Shown piece after piece: positions 44,249 to 53,312 of a stretch of 64,000 bases of DNA (positions within the stretch are counted from its first letter, which is position 1; every line of letters starts with the position of its first letter). Under the pieces are notes generated by a model, which was given only the letters and a program-made list of their open reading frames with translations, was not told the origin of the DNA and did no database searches. The position numbers and the translations under genes were made by a program. Source of the DNA: an uncultured Oscillospiraceae bacterium (GTDB lineage: Bacteria > Bacillota > Clostridia > Oscillospirales > Acutalibacteraceae); the NCBI GenBank assembly GCA_910587835.1, contig CAJUNQ010000013.1, forward strand, positions 48,179-112,178. Direction: 5' to 3'.

Positions 44249-47200
44249 ATGAAGCTTCGCGCCCGAATTCTCTCCGCCCTGCTGGCGGGAGCCCTTGCCC
44301 TTGGGTCCCTGACCCCGGCCTATGCGGCGGCTGAGCCCCCGCCCGCTGCCGTGGAGCCGGCGGAGACGGAGCCCGCCGCCCCTGTGCTGGGCAGCCTGAC
44401 GGCTGTGCTACGGCTGGACTATGCCCAGCCCCTGACCGCCCTGGAGGCCCGCCGGGTAAAGGCGGAGCTCTCCTCTGACGGCGTCAGCCTGGGGGCCTTT
44501 GACCTGTGGGATACCTCTGCCCTGTCTCTGGGGGAGTACCCTGCCTCGCTCACCCTGAAAAACGCCGACGGCGGCCAGGACGACACCGGCTGGCCCAAAT
44601 ATCTGGAGCTCACGGTCTCCTCTCTGCCCCAGGGGACCTACACCCTGACCTTCAGCGGCCAGGGCTATCAGAGCTTCTCCCAGCAGGTAGAGCTTGACAC
44701 CCACAACGGCTACCTGGCTCTGGGCACCGGCGACGGCACCTTTGCCCTGGGCGACGTGAACGCCGACGGCATTGTGGACGAAGCCGACCAGGAGCTGCTG
44801 GCCAAAAATCTGGCCTCCACTGCCAGCGAGGCCCTGGCTGTTTATGACCTGAACGGAGACGGGAAGATCGACGTGATCGACCTGGCCTATATCAACGGCA
44901 ACCTGGGTGTAACCGGAGAGGCCCTTACCGCCCAGGGCGCCATGCTGGCCCCTCCTGTGGACCTGGCCTCTGCGGAGCAGTCTCTGGCGGACAGCGGCGT
45001 TACGGTTACCGGGGGCAGTCTGTCCCAGCTGTTCTCGGCAGAGGCGGGAGGCGTTACCCTCAGCGGCAGCGGCTCCTCTCTGGAACTGCCCATTCCCTTT
45101 GCCCAGGGGGTGGACATGAGCCGCATGACCCTTACCTCCCCCCAGTCCGGCGGGGTAGAGGCCGGAGTGGTAACCGTGGAGTATGAGGACGGCGAAACCG
45201 AGGAGCTCCCCTTTGACGCTGCCCTGCCCGCAGACATCTATGCCATGGGCCGGGCGGACGGGAGCCGCACCATCACCATTGACCTGGGCCGCCGGGAGCC
45301 GGTGAAGAAAATCACCATCCGGGTAGAGCGCACCGAGAATGGCGCCGTGTCTCTGGAATCCGTCCAGTTCCTGAAGGATATCATCCCCGAGACCCCCTCT
45401 GCCGCCAACCGGCTGGTAACCGGCCTGCGGGCCGAGGCCGGAGACGGCTCTGTGGCCCTGAAATGGCGGGAGCTGCCCAATGTCACCGGCTACCGGGTGA
45501 GCTACTGGCTCGAAGGGGCCCAGGGCTCCCCCCTGACCATGGAAGTGGACCGGCCCTCTGCCACTGTCACCGGGCTTGAGAACCTGAAGAAGTATTTCTT
45601 CCAGGTGACGCCTGTCGCCCAGGGCTGGGAGGGCTCTCCCTGCGACCCGGTGGAGGCTGTGCCCCAGCCCGCCCAAAAGCCCGACGCCCCTGACATGGTG
45701 TCCATCACCGAGCTGGACGGGGCCCTGGGGGTGAGCTGGAAGGCCAGCAAGTCCGCCACCTACTATGAGGTCTATTACAAGGAGAAGGACGCTGCCGGAG
45801 ACTACCGCCAGGCCGGGGGCATGATCAAGGCCACCGGCACCACCATCACCGGCCTGACCAACGGCGTCACCTACTCGGTCTATGTCATTGCCGGCAACGA
45901 CATTGGCTCCAGCAAGCCCTCCCGCATTTCAGAGGGCACCCCCAAGGCCGTGGACTATGACGCGCCCCAGGGCCTGCCCAAAGAAGGGCTGGTGGACCGC
46001 TCCAAAATCAAGGAGATCCGCCTGGCCGCGCCCAAGAACTATGCCGCCGACCAGTACACCGAGACCGCCCCCTTCACCCCCGAGAACATGATTGACGGGG
46101 ACTACCGCACCCACTGGACCGCCGCCAACTGGCACGGCAACGAGCATGTGGTCACCACCTTTACCGAGCCTGTGGACCTGCAGGCCGTGCTGTGGGTGCC
46201 CCGGCTGGACGGGAACTACCCCAAGTGGCTGCGGGCCTACAGCATTCAGGTGTGGTATGAGGGGGAGGACCTGACCAAAAACGGCCACCTCATTGTCCCC
46301 GACCCCCAGCGGGGCGGCGTGGACAACAACACAGACACCGGCAACAACGGCGGCTATGTGCAAACCTGGCCCAACATCCCCAACCGTTCTGCCATTCCCA
46401 CCAGCCGCTTTGCGGTGCTGCCCCTGGGCGTGGAGAAAAAGGTGGCGCAGATCAGCGTGGCGGTAGAGCAGGCCGACTACAACCTGGTCAGCTGCTCTGA
46501 GATCAAGTTCATGGAGTATGACCCGGCCCACTGCCTGCCCGAGGAGATTGCCGCCCTGTTTGCCAACGACCTGCGCACCGCCCTGAAGCCTGGGGTGGAC
46601 GCAGGGAAGATCGACGGGCTGAAGGCCCGGCTGGACAGCGATGAGAAATATTATTACCTGGATATTGCCACCCTGACCGACGAGCTGGCTCTGGCCAAGG
46701 AGCTGCTCACCGGCTCTACCAGCGGCTCGCTGCTGGAAGGGGTGCAGTCCCGCTCCGGCGAGGCGGACGGCCAGAAGTACAGCCAGGGCGGCAGCGTGCT
46801 GCAGCCCCTGGGCGCGGCTGGCCTTGCCAATGGAGAATTCACCGTCTACGCCCAGGGCATCCCCCAGGGCGGCGTCCTGACCCTGTACGCCAGCCAGTTT
46901 AACGCCGAGGCCTCTGCCTGGCTCAGCTCCATGGGCACGGTGGAGAACGGCCGCAACACCCTGAAGGTGCCTAAAATCGGCAGCCAGAACACCCAGCGGG
47001 GCGGCAGCCTGTACTTTACCTATTCCGGTCCCAACCCCGAGCAGGTGAAGCTCCATGTGCGCCGGGCCCTGAAAATCCCCGTGCTGGAGCTCTCCGGCTG
47101 GTATGGTATGACCGAGCCGGCCCGGCGCGGCGCGATTTCCGACTATCTGACCGCCCTGGACGCCTTTGTGCAAAAAATCGGCGTAAACGACAGCAACAAG

Positions 47201-49249
47201 ACCACCAGCGCCCTCAACGTCACAGAGATCTCCACTCCCACCATGCTGCTGTCTCTGCCTGCCCTGGCAGTGAAAAACAGCACCACCGCCACTGGCGACG
47301 CCCGGGTGCAGGCTCTGTACGACTCGGTGCTGGCCTGGGAGGACCTGATGCACATCTGCAAAACCACCCAGGGCATTGACAATACCTACCAGAGCAACGA
47401 CATGCAGACCCGGCAGAATATCCGCTGCATGCAGATGTTCAGCGGCGCGTTTATGTATGCCGCGGGCAGCCATATTGGCATCGGCTACGGCTCCTGCGCG
47501 GGCATGGCCGGGGGCAAGCCTGTTTCCGCCACCGGAGCAGGCAAGGCCAACAACCTGTTCGGCTGGGGCATTGCCCACGAGATCGGCCACAACATGGATA
47601 AGCTAGGCCGGGCGGAGATTACCAACAACATCTACTCCCTTATGGCCCAGACCTACGACGGCCAGGCCAACACCCTGCCCTCCCGGCTGGAGCTCAGCGG
47701 CAAATACCCCGCCATCTTCCAGAAGACCGCCGAGGGATATCCGGGCGAGTCCAACAATGTGTTTGTGCAGCTGGGCATGTACTGGCAGCTGCACCTGGCC
47801 TATGATTCGGCGGAGAAGCCCCTGGACTTCTACAACCGCCTCTTCAAGGCCTGGAAGGCCGGCGCCTACACCCAGGGCCTCAGCGGCCTGAGCTATGACG
47901 AGAAGTTCGCCCTGACTGCCAGCGGCACAGCCAACGCCAACCTGACAGAGTTCTTCACCCGCTGGGGCATGAAGCTCAGCGACCCGGTAAAGGCCAAGCT
48001 GGCCGCTTACCCTGCCGAGCCCCGGGCCCTGTGGTACCTCAGCGACCAGAGCCGCCGGGAGCGGCTGAACGGTACCGGCGCGGGCAGCGTCAACCAGCTG
48101 GTAGGCGCCCGGCTGAAGGAGGGCACTGTCAACCAGGTCGAGATCCACACCGCCACCCGGGAGGCCAAGAACATCCAGGGCTATGAGATCCTCCGGGATG
48201 GGAAGCCCATCGCCTTTGTCACCCCGGACAATGTAAAGAACGGCCTGCTGTATACGGACGAGATCGGCAGCGGCAATCATCTGGCCTTCACCTATTCTGT
48301 CAAGACCTACGACCTGCTGGGCAACCTCATTGACACCGCCTCTGCCGGGCAGGTGCGGGTGGCCTATGACAAGACCGTCCCTGCCTACCAGTACGACCTC
48401 ACAGTCACCGGTACGACAGCTGTGTTCACCCTGAAGGAGGAGACTCCGGTCTCCGGCGTCAAGCTGGTGAACACCAAGCCCCAGAGCGGCGGGTTCACCG
48501 TTACGGTGGTTGACAAGGAGGGCAAGGAGACCCTGGCCCGCTCGGGAGACTATGGAGACAGCCAGTCTGCCGATGACCCCCAGAGCTATGTCACCTACCT
48601 GAACCGCCCGGGCGCCGACAGCGCCAGCGGCACCATCTGGACCTATGACGCCAAGACTGTCACCGTCACCGGCCTGCCCGCGGGCATCAGCAAGGAGAAT
48701 ATCCAGCTGATCAGCTACGCTGGGGACGATGTGGGCTTCTGGCAGGACGAGGGCGGCTTTGCGGGCACCCTGACCGCGGACTATGACTGCGGCGGGGGCA
48801 ATGTGCTCAAGGCAGGCACCCTGGTGATTGTGGGCACCTATCGGGGCGACCCCTACTACAGCTCCATCCGGCTGAAGGGCCGCTTTACCAACACAAAGAC
48901 CACAGTGGACGAAAACGGCCAGGAGACCGTGGAGGCCACAGAGGAGGTCCGGGACATGGACGGAGACCTGTATCTGTTCTCCTATGTGCCGGAGGATAAA
49001 AAGGTCAGCGATATCAGCGACGGGCTGTTCCTGTTTGTGCCCAATGTACAGCGTGAGGCCGAGCTGCAGGAGGCCACCCACTGCGATGGGGTAAACCTGC
49101 TGCCCTCGGAGATTATGGCCGAGCTCTACCGGCTGGACGACCCCAATGCCCCGGAGACCAGCGGCCGGCTGCTGACTGCCAGCACCCTGTGGGTGAACAG
49201 CCCCGGCGGCCAGGACCTGCCCCAGATTGAGCTGAAGGAGGGGGCCTGA
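44249..49249 (+). CDS. secreted multidomain M60 (enhancin-like) peptidase with dockerin
   Basis: A 1666-residue secreted protein. Signal peptide about 1-27. A beta domain (about 48-158) is followed by a type I-like dockerin (about 165-222) with two full calcium loops, DVNADGIVDEAD and DLNGDGKIDVID. Then come a beta-sandwich (about 235-375), two FN3 domains (about 387-475 and 478-565), an F5/8 type C-like carbohydrate-binding region (about 585-765), and the M60 peptidase domain with HEIGH at 1110-1114 and a downstream Glu in GRAEITNN. FN3-like domains fill the C-terminus. M60-like peptidases cut mucin-type glycoproteins. The dockerin sits near the N-terminus, which is unusual. The next gene encodes an SLH protein with a cohesin-like domain. 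Confidence 0.85.
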   Translation: MKLRARILSALLAGALALGSLTPAYAAAEPPPAAVEPAETEPAAPVLGSLTAVLRLDYAQPLTALEARRVKAELSSDGVSLGAFDLWDTSALSLGEYPASLTLKNADGGQDDTGWPKYLELTVSSLPQGTYTLTFSGQGYQSFSQQVELDTHNGYLALGTGDGTFALGDVNADGIVDEADQELLAKNLASTASEALAVYDLNGDGKIDVIDLAYINGNLGVTGEALTAQGAMLAPPVDLASAEQSLADSGVTVTGGSLSQLFSAEAGGVTLSGSGSSLELPIPFAQGVDMSRMTLTSPQSGGVEAGVVTVEYEDGETEELPFDAALPADIYAMGRADGSRTITIDLGRREPVKKITIRVERTENGAVSLESVQFLKDIIPETPSAANRLVTGLRAEAGDGSVALKWRELPNVTGYRVSYWLEGAQGSPLTMEVDRPSATVTGLENLKKYFFQVTPVAQGWEGSPCDPVEAVPQPAQKPDAPDMVSITELDGALGVSWKASKSATYYEVYYKEKDAAGDYRQAGGMIKATGTTITGLTNGVTYSVYVIAGNDIGSSKPSRISEGTPKAVDYDAPQGLPKEGLVDRSKIKEIRLAAPKNYAADQYTETAPFTPENMIDGDYRTHWTAANWHGNEHVVTTFTEPVDLQAVLWVPRLDGNYPKWLRAYSIQVWYEGEDLTKNGHLIVPDPQRGGVDNNTDTGNNGGYVQTWPNIPNRSAIPTSRFAVLPLGVEKKVAQISVAVEQADYNLVSCSEIKFMEYDPAHCLPEEIAALFANDLRTALKPGVDAGKIDGLKARLDSDEKYYYLDIATLTDELALAKELLTGSTSGSLLEGVQSRSGEADGQKYSQGGSVLQPLGAAGLANGEFTVYAQGIPQGGVLTLYASQFNAEASAWLSSMGTVENGRNTLKVPKIGSQNTQRGGSLYFTYSGPNPEQVKLHVRRALKIPVLELSGWYGMTEPARRGAISDYLTALDAFVQKIGVNDSNKTTSALNVTEISTPTMLLSLPALAVKNSTTATGDARVQALYDSVLAWEDLMHICKTTQGIDNTYQSNDMQTRQNIRCMQMFSGAFMYAAGSHIGIGYGSCAGMAGGKPVSATGAGKANNLFGWGIAHEIGHNMDKLGRAEITNNIYSLMAQTYDGQANTLPSRLELSGKYPAIFQKTAEGYPGESNNVFVQLGMYWQLHLAYDSAEKPLDFYNRLFKAWKAGAYTQGLSGLSYDEKFALTASGTANANLTEFFTRWGMKLSDPVKAKLAAYPAEPRALWYLSDQSRRERLNGTGAGSVNQLVGARLKEGTVNQVEIHTATREAKNIQGYEILRDGKPIAFVTPDNVKNGLLYTDEIGSGNHLAFTYSVKTYDLLGNLIDTASAGQVRVAYDKTVPAYQYDLTVTGTTAVFTLKEETPVSGVKLVNTKPQSGGFTVTVVDKEGKETLARSGDYGDSQSADDPQSYVTYLNRPGADSASGTIWTYDAKTVTVTGLPAGISKENIQLISYAGDDVGFWQDEGGFAGTLTADYDCGGGNVLKAGTLVIVGTYRGDPYYSSIRLKGRFTNTKTTVDENGQETVEATEEVRDMDGDLYLFSYVPEDKKVSDISDGLFLFVPNVQREAELQEATHCDGVNLLPSEIMAELYRLDDPNAPETSGRLLTASTLWVNSPGGQDLPQIELKEGA

Positions 49250-49372
49250 GGGGGAACGCGCCCTGCCCTTCCCCGGCAGACGGGGTAAAGGCTGGTATTT
49301 ATCCGGCTTGCCCCGCATATCATTCATTCCATGAAGCTTCTGACTTTTCATTCTGAAGAAAGAGAGATACCC

Positions 49373-50665
49373 ATGAAACGAATCCTTTCCCTTCTTCTGG
49401 CTTTGGCCCTGTGCCTGAGCCTGTGCCCCCCGGGCCTCAACGCCCAGGCGGCTTCTGACGGCATGTCGCTGGTGTATGCCCAGGGGGTGGACGGCTCGGT
49501 CCGCCTGAGCGTTACCGGCGTGGAGCCGGACCGGGTCATCCGGGGCGTACAGCTGGAGCTCACCCTGGACGGAGCCGGCTACGACCCGGCGGACATCCGC
49601 ATAGAGCCTGCGGACGACGACGCTTTCAGCCCCTCCTTTGGGGCCATCACCGGCCCCGGCGGGGATGTGACCACTGTGACCCTCTACCTGGTCTCTCCCT
49701 ATGCCCTGAACACCCAGGAGACCCTGCCTCTGGGCTCTCTCACTTACCGGGGCCTGGGCCTGGCCCCCATTGACGCCCGGCTGGGCCTGATTGACAGCGA
49801 CCAGCTGACCGGGGGCGGCCAGGTAGAGCTGGCCGCTCTGCCCCTGACGCCTGCTGCGGACACGGAGAACTGGGGCCCCAGCAGCAAAGTGAAGACCACG
49901 GTGTCCCGGGGCAAGGGCACGGTGATTGCCGCCCCCTATGGCCGCGAGAACCAGACCGTGGCCATCAAGGCTGAGCCTGCCGAGGGATATCAGACTGAGA
50001 GCGTGCAGGTGAACGGCCAGCCCGCTATCCTTCAGGGAGACGGCGTCTATACCTTCCCCATGCCCGCCGGCGACGCCCAGGTAGTGGTGAGCTTTGCCCA
50101 GAGCTCGGGGGAGCAGGGCTTTACTGACGTGAGCCCCAACTCCTGGTACTACAGCGCGGTGGAGTTCGTCTCTCAGCGGGGCATTATGACCGGCGTGGGG
50201 CCGGGACGCTTTGACCCCACGGGCGCCACCAGCCGGGGCATGATCGCCACCATTCTCTACCAGCTGGAGGGCAAGCCTGCTGTCAGCGGAGAGTCGGTGT
50301 TTACCGACGTCCCCGATGGCAAATGGTACAGCAACGCCATCAAGTGGGCCAACCAGCAGGGCATTGTGGCGGGCTTCGACGACCGCAGCTACCGGCCCAA
50401 CAAGGGCATCACCCGCCAGGAGCTGGCGTTGATTCTCTACAAATACGCGTCCTACAAGGGCTATGACACCACCGCGGAGGGGAACCTGGACAAGTTCGCC
50501 GACAGCGGGAATGTGTCGGGCTTTGCCCGCAAGGCCATGCGCTGGGCTGTGGGCAGCGGCCTAATTGGCGGCAATGAGAAGAACCAGCTGAATCCCAAGG
50601 GCGGTGCGCAGCGCGCCCAGGCAGCGGTGATCTTCCGTGCCTTTTTGCAGGACAAATTGAGCTGA
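49373..50665 (+). CDS. SLH-domain cell-wall protein with cohesin-like N-terminal domain
   Basis: A 430-residue exported protein. Signal peptide about 1-27. Residues about 30-160 form a beta-rich domain (SVRLSVTGV, GVQLELTLDGAGYDP, LPLGSLTYRGL) that resembles cohesin modules. A small bacterial-repeat domain (about 175-243) ends in the typical YTFPMPAGDAQVVVSF. Three SLH repeats follow (about 248-430), which bind secondary cell-wall polymer. ATG at 49373 starts the signal peptide; the frame to 49331 adds a non-signal leader. It lies 123 bases after the dockerin-bearing M60 gene on the same strand with no terminator between, so co-expression is likely. The cohesin call is from pattern only. Confidence 0.72.
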   Translation: MKRILSLLLALALCLSLCPPGLNAQAASDGMSLVYAQGVDGSVRLSVTGVEPDRVIRGVQLELTLDGAGYDPADIRIEPADDDAFSPSFGAITGPGGDVTTVTLYLVSPYALNTQETLPLGSLTYRGLGLAPIDARLGLIDSDQLTGGGQVELAALPLTPAADTENWGPSSKVKTTVSRGKGTVIAAPYGRENQTVAIKAEPAEGYQTESVQVNGQPAILQGDGVYTFPMPAGDAQVVVSFAQSSGEQGFTDVSPNSWYYSAVEFVSQRGIMTGVGPGRFDPTGATSRGMIATILYQLEGKPAVSGESVFTDVPDGKWYSNAIKWANQQGIVAGFDDRSYRPNKGITRQELALILYKYASYKGYDTTAEGNLDKFADSGNVSGFARKAMRWAVGSGLIGGNEKNQLNPKGGAQRAQAAVIFRAFLQDKLS

Positions 50666-50670
50666 AACAG

Positions 50671-50710
50671 GAGCAGGGCCCCCAAAGAGGGAGCCCTGCT
50701 CTTTTGTTGT
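50671..50710 (+). terminator. terminator of the M60/SLH unit
   Basis: GAGCAGGGC (50671-50679) pairs with GCCCTGCTC (50693-50701) and is followed by TTTTGTTG. Confidence 0.85.
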
Positions 50711-50777
50711 CAGACCGCCTCTGCCCGCAAAGGCTGGGGCAATAAACAGGCGCGACGGACAGACCAGACTGAAGCAG

Positions 50778-50810
50778 GAGAAGGGCCCCGGCAGGAGCCC
50801 TTCTCTTTTT
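50778..50810 (+). terminator. second, tandem terminator
   Basis: GAGAAGGGC (50778-50786) pairs with GCCCTTCTC (50797-50805), followed by TTTTT. On the other strand it stands 22 bases past the stop of the small peptide gene but lacks a T tail. Confidence 0.7.
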
Positions 50811-50832
50811 GCGGCCAAAAGGCGCTGCTCTG

Positions 50833-50940
50833 TCAGAGCCTTTCCCGTGTCAGCAGCCATAGCACGCCCAAGGTCAAAAATAGCCGCAAGGCCGCCTGGT
50901 GCCCCAGCAAAATCCAGAAAATCATCGCCTGTAAGCTCAT
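50833..50940 (-). CDS. 35-residue hydrophobic peptide (candidate small membrane protein)
   Basis: A short open frame, MSLQAMIFWILLGHQAAL then RLFLTLGVLWLLTRERL. It forms one or two short membrane-spanning helices with a charged tail. It is directly downstream of a near-consensus promoter (51001-50973), with a leader of about 26 bases containing AAGGGGGAAG. The promoter overlaps a CATTTGT..ACAAATG palindrome. The divergent gene encodes a small XRE-type repressor-like protein. The size and shape recall small membrane proteins and type I toxins, but no family is recognised. The ribosome-binding site is farther than usual, so translation needs proof. Confidence 0.5.
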   Translation of the reverse strand: MSLQAMIFWILLGHQAALRLFLTLGVLWLLTRERL

Positions 50941-50972
50941 TCCCACAGCAGCTTCCCCCTTTTTTGCTTTCG

Positions 50973-51001
50973 AGTATACAACATTTGTGGTCATTTGTCA
51001 A
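50973..51001 (-). promoter_or_regulatory. consensus promoter with overlapping palindromic operator
   Basis: On the minus strand TTGACA (51001-50996), 17 bases, TATACT (50978-50973). The -35 region overlaps the palindrome CATTTGTCAACAAATG (50992-51007), and a further direct half-site ATTTGT stands at 50982-50987. The arrangement suits repression by the divergent XRE protein. Confidence 0.75.
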
Positions 51002-51111
51002 CAAATGTGTTCATAACCTTCTTCTGGGTACACTATAGTAAAGGTCGCTATAGTAGAATCTGCCGGAGGGCCGGAGCCCGGCCCCGCCGCAGAACAAGGA
51101 GGAAAATGAGA

Positions 51112-51357
51112 ATGAGCGCAGCACAGCTTGACCCCCGGCTGGTGGGAGAGGTGATTGCCAGCTTCCGCCGGAAAAAAGGGCTGACCCAGGAGGTGCTCAG
51201 CGGTTTGGCGGACCTGGGGCGCACCCACCTGAGCGCCATTGAGCACGGAGAGCGCAAGCCCACCCTGGAGACCCTGTACCGGCTCAGCGGGGCGTTGGAA
51301 GTACCCATGTGGGTGATTGTCAAGAAGATCGAGGAGGAGCTGGAAGCGCGGGGCTGA
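51112..51357 (+). CDS. small XRE-family HTH regulator
   Basis: An 81-residue DNA-binding protein that is nearly all helix-turn-helix: VIASFRRKKGLTQEVLSGLADLGRTHLSAIEHGERKPTLETLYRLSGALEVP. It lacks any sensor or oligomer domain beyond this. ATG at 51112 is chosen for AGGAGG nine bases upstream; an ATG at 51106 is possible but very close to it. It is divergent from the 35-residue peptide gene, and the palindrome between them is its most likely operator. Known homologues often repress their own and a neighbouring small gene; here this is inference. Confidence 0.82.
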   Translation: MSAAQLDPRLVGEVIASFRRKKGLTQEVLSGLADLGRTHLSAIEHGERKPTLETLYRLSGALEVPMWVIVKKIEEELEARG

Positions 51358-51610
51358 CAGCCAGGGCCTGGGGCGCAGATGCGCTTCAGACCCCTGCCAC
51401 TCTACCAGGGCCTTCAGCCCCGCAAACTAACAGAGCCCGCCCTCTGTCACGCCGGTCGTCAAGACTTGGGAGAGCTGTGGCGGCCTGCCAATGGTTCCCG
51501 CCCGAGGCTGACAGAAGAGGCCTGCCGCCCCGCTTTCAGCAAACCCGTTGGGCGGGGCTTGCCCTGCTGGGCCTTACCATTCTATCAGGATTTTTTTCAG
51601 CCCCCATAAA
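51358..51610. other. intergenic stretch upstream of spoIIGA
   Basis: No supported gene. CTGACAGAA occurs at 51508-51516 and again at 51611-51619, the latter forming the -35 region of spoIIGA. A GCCCCGC..GGGCGGGGC hairpin is at about 51530-51560. Classic Spo0A boxes (TGTCGAA) were not found exactly. Confidence 0.35.
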
Positions 51611-51644
51611 CTGACAGAATCAAGCCCCCCGCCCGTCCTATAAT
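51611..51644 (+). promoter_or_regulatory. spoIIG-type promoter with 22-bp spacing
   Basis: CTGACA (51611-51616), 22 bases, TATAAT (51639-51644), about 40 bases before spoIIGA. The Spo0A-activated spoIIG promoter of Bacillus is known for a 22-bp spacer between near-consensus hexamers, so this spacing is meaningful. Confidence 0.6.
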
Positions 51645-51684
51645 AAAAGCCACGGGGTACAAGACCCGGGAGAGGAGGCGGGCC

Positions 51685-52518
51685 ATGACTGTCTACGCCG
51701 ACGTCCTGGTGATCGTGAATCTGTACATAGACTTCATTCTGCTTCACGCGGTGCAAAGCTTTTTGCGGCTGCAGGCCGGTAACGGCAGGCTGGTGCTGGG
51801 GGCCCTGGCCGGGGCCCTGTGCGGACTCAGCGGCCTGCTGCCAGCGCCGGGGTGGCTCTCGCCCCTGCTGGGGGGACTATGCTCCCTGGCGGCGGTGGGG
51901 GCGGCCTTTGCGCCGGTGCGGCCGGGGCTGTTTCTCCGGTGCTGGCTGTGCACCTGGCTGGCAAGCTTTTTGCTGGCGGGTTTTTTGCTGTTCATCGCCC
52001 AGTTCGCCCCGCCGGGATATCTGGGCGTGGTAGGGGGGGCGGTTTACCTGAACCTGTCTCTGCCGGCGCTGTTTGTGGGCACATGCCTTGCCTATCTGGC
52101 GCTGTGGCTGTTCCGGCGGGCTTTTCCCCGGGAGGCCTCTCCCCTGCCGGCCAGGCTGGTTATAAGCAGCAGCGCGGGAGAGGCCACGGTGTTTGCCAAA
52201 GCCGACACAGGCTGCGCCCTGCGGGAGCCCTTCTCCGGCCTGCCGGTGGTGCTGTGTCAGGCCAGCGCCTTAGGGGACGCGGCGCCTGCCGCTGCTGTGG
52301 ACTATCTGCAGGGCCGCACCCCCGGCGAGGCCCTGCGCCTGGTCCCCTTTGAGAGCATCGGGGGACGGGGCCTGCTGCCCTGCTTCCGGCCCAAAAAAGT
52401 CACCGAGGCCCGCACCGGCCGGACGCTGGACTGCTATGTGGCAGTTACCAACACCCCCCTCTCCCCAGGGCAGTTCGCCGCGCTGTACAATCCCGAGCTG
52501 TTCCCCCCATCAACCTAA
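51685..52518 (+). CDS. spoIIGA: sigma-E processing peptidase SpoIIGA
   Basis: A 277-residue protein with five predicted N-terminal membrane helices (about 5-150), opening VYADVLVIVNLYIDFILL as in other SpoIIGA proteins. The C-terminal aspartic-protease-like domain carries Asp174 in KADTGCALREP; the usual motif is DTGN, so Cys replaces the usual Asn. During sporulation SpoIIGA sits in the septum and cleaves pro-sigma-E in the mother cell after a signal from SpoIIR. It is slightly shorter than the Bacillus protein. The sigE gene follows 12 bases later. Confidence 0.92.
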   Translation: MTVYADVLVIVNLYIDFILLHAVQSFLRLQAGNGRLVLGALAGALCGLSGLLPAPGWLSPLLGGLCSLAAVGAAFAPVRPGLFLRCWLCTWLASFLLAGFLLFIAQFAPPGYLGVVGGAVYLNLSLPALFVGTCLAYLALWLFRRAFPREASPLPARLVISSSAGEATVFAKADTGCALREPFSGLPVVLCQASALGDAAPAAAVDYLQGRTPGEALRLVPFESIGGRGLLPCFRPKKVTEARTGRTLDCYVAVTNTPLSPGQFAALYNPELFPPST

Positions 52519-52530
52519 GGAGGCTGCGCT

Positions 52531-53259
52531 ATGCTGACGACATTTCTATCTTCCCTGATCACCTGGGGCGGCATTTTGCTGCGCCGGTTCTTCCCCTTCT
52601 GGGGCGCTGCGCCCTGTCACTACATCAACGGCCCCGACACCCTGCCCGCTCCCCTGAGCAAGGAGGAGGAGGCGCAGGTCATGGAGAATATCAAAAACAA
52701 CGTGCCCGGGGCCCGGGAGCCCCTGATCACCCACAACCTGCGGCTGGTGGTGTACATTGCCAAAAAGTTTGAGAGCCCGGGGGCCAGCGTGGAGGACCTG
52801 ATCTCGATTGGCACCATTGGGCTCATCAAGGCCGTGAACACCTTCCGGGTGGAGAAGAACATCAAGCTGGCCACCTATGCCTCCCGGTGTATTGAAAACG
52901 AGATTTTAATGCATCTGCGCAAAAGCTCCCAGCTGCGCAATGAAATCTCCATCGACGACCCGCTGAATGTGGACTGGGACGGCAACGAGCTGCTGCTCTC
53001 GGACCTGCTGGGCAGCGAGCCGGACGCAGTGAACCGGGACATTGAGCAGGAGGCGGAGCGGGATATGCTGCTCAGCGCGGTCAGCCGGCTGTCGCCCCGG
53101 GAGAAGACCATTATGCAGCTGCGGTTCGGGCTGGAATCCACCAAGGAGCACACCCAGAAGGAGGTGGCGGACCAGCTGGGGATATCACAGTCGTACATAT
53201 CCCGGTTAGAGAAGCGGATCATCACCCGGCTGCGGAAGGACCTGGAAAAGGCGGGATAA
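52531..53259 (+). CDS. sigE: RNA polymerase sporulation sigma factor SigE
   Basis: A 242-residue mother-cell sigma factor precursor. The N-terminal about 30 residues are the membrane-seeking pro-sequence ([10 protein letters not shown]) removed by SpoIIGA. Region 2 reads [47 protein letters not shown], almost as in B. subtilis. Region 4 ends [22 protein letters not shown]. It directs early mother-cell genes. It lies directly after spoIIGA, as in other spore formers, but sigG does not follow; a family B repeat does. Confidence 0.95.
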   Translation: MLTTFLSSLITWGGILLRRFFPFWGAAPCHYINGPDTLPAPLSKEEEAQVMENIKNNVPGAREPLITHNLRLVVYIAKKFESPGASVEDLISIGTIGLIKAVNTFRVEKNIKLATYASRCIENEILMHLRKSSQLRNEISIDDPLNVDWDGNELLLSDLLGSEPDAVNRDIEQEAERDMLLSAVSRLSPREKTIMQLRFGLESTKEHTQKEVADQLGISQSYISRLEKRIITRLRKDLEKAG

Positions 53260-53312
53260 CACGAGCCAGCCAAAGGCAGGCAAAAATCACGGGGTCCTCT
53301 GGGCCAAACTCA

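Noticed and set aside
50561..51004. 147-codon minus-strand frame covering the region between the SLH gene and the XRE gene
   Set aside because: It overlaps two terminators, the end of the SLH gene and the promoter/operator; the 35-codon frame within it fits the promoter better.
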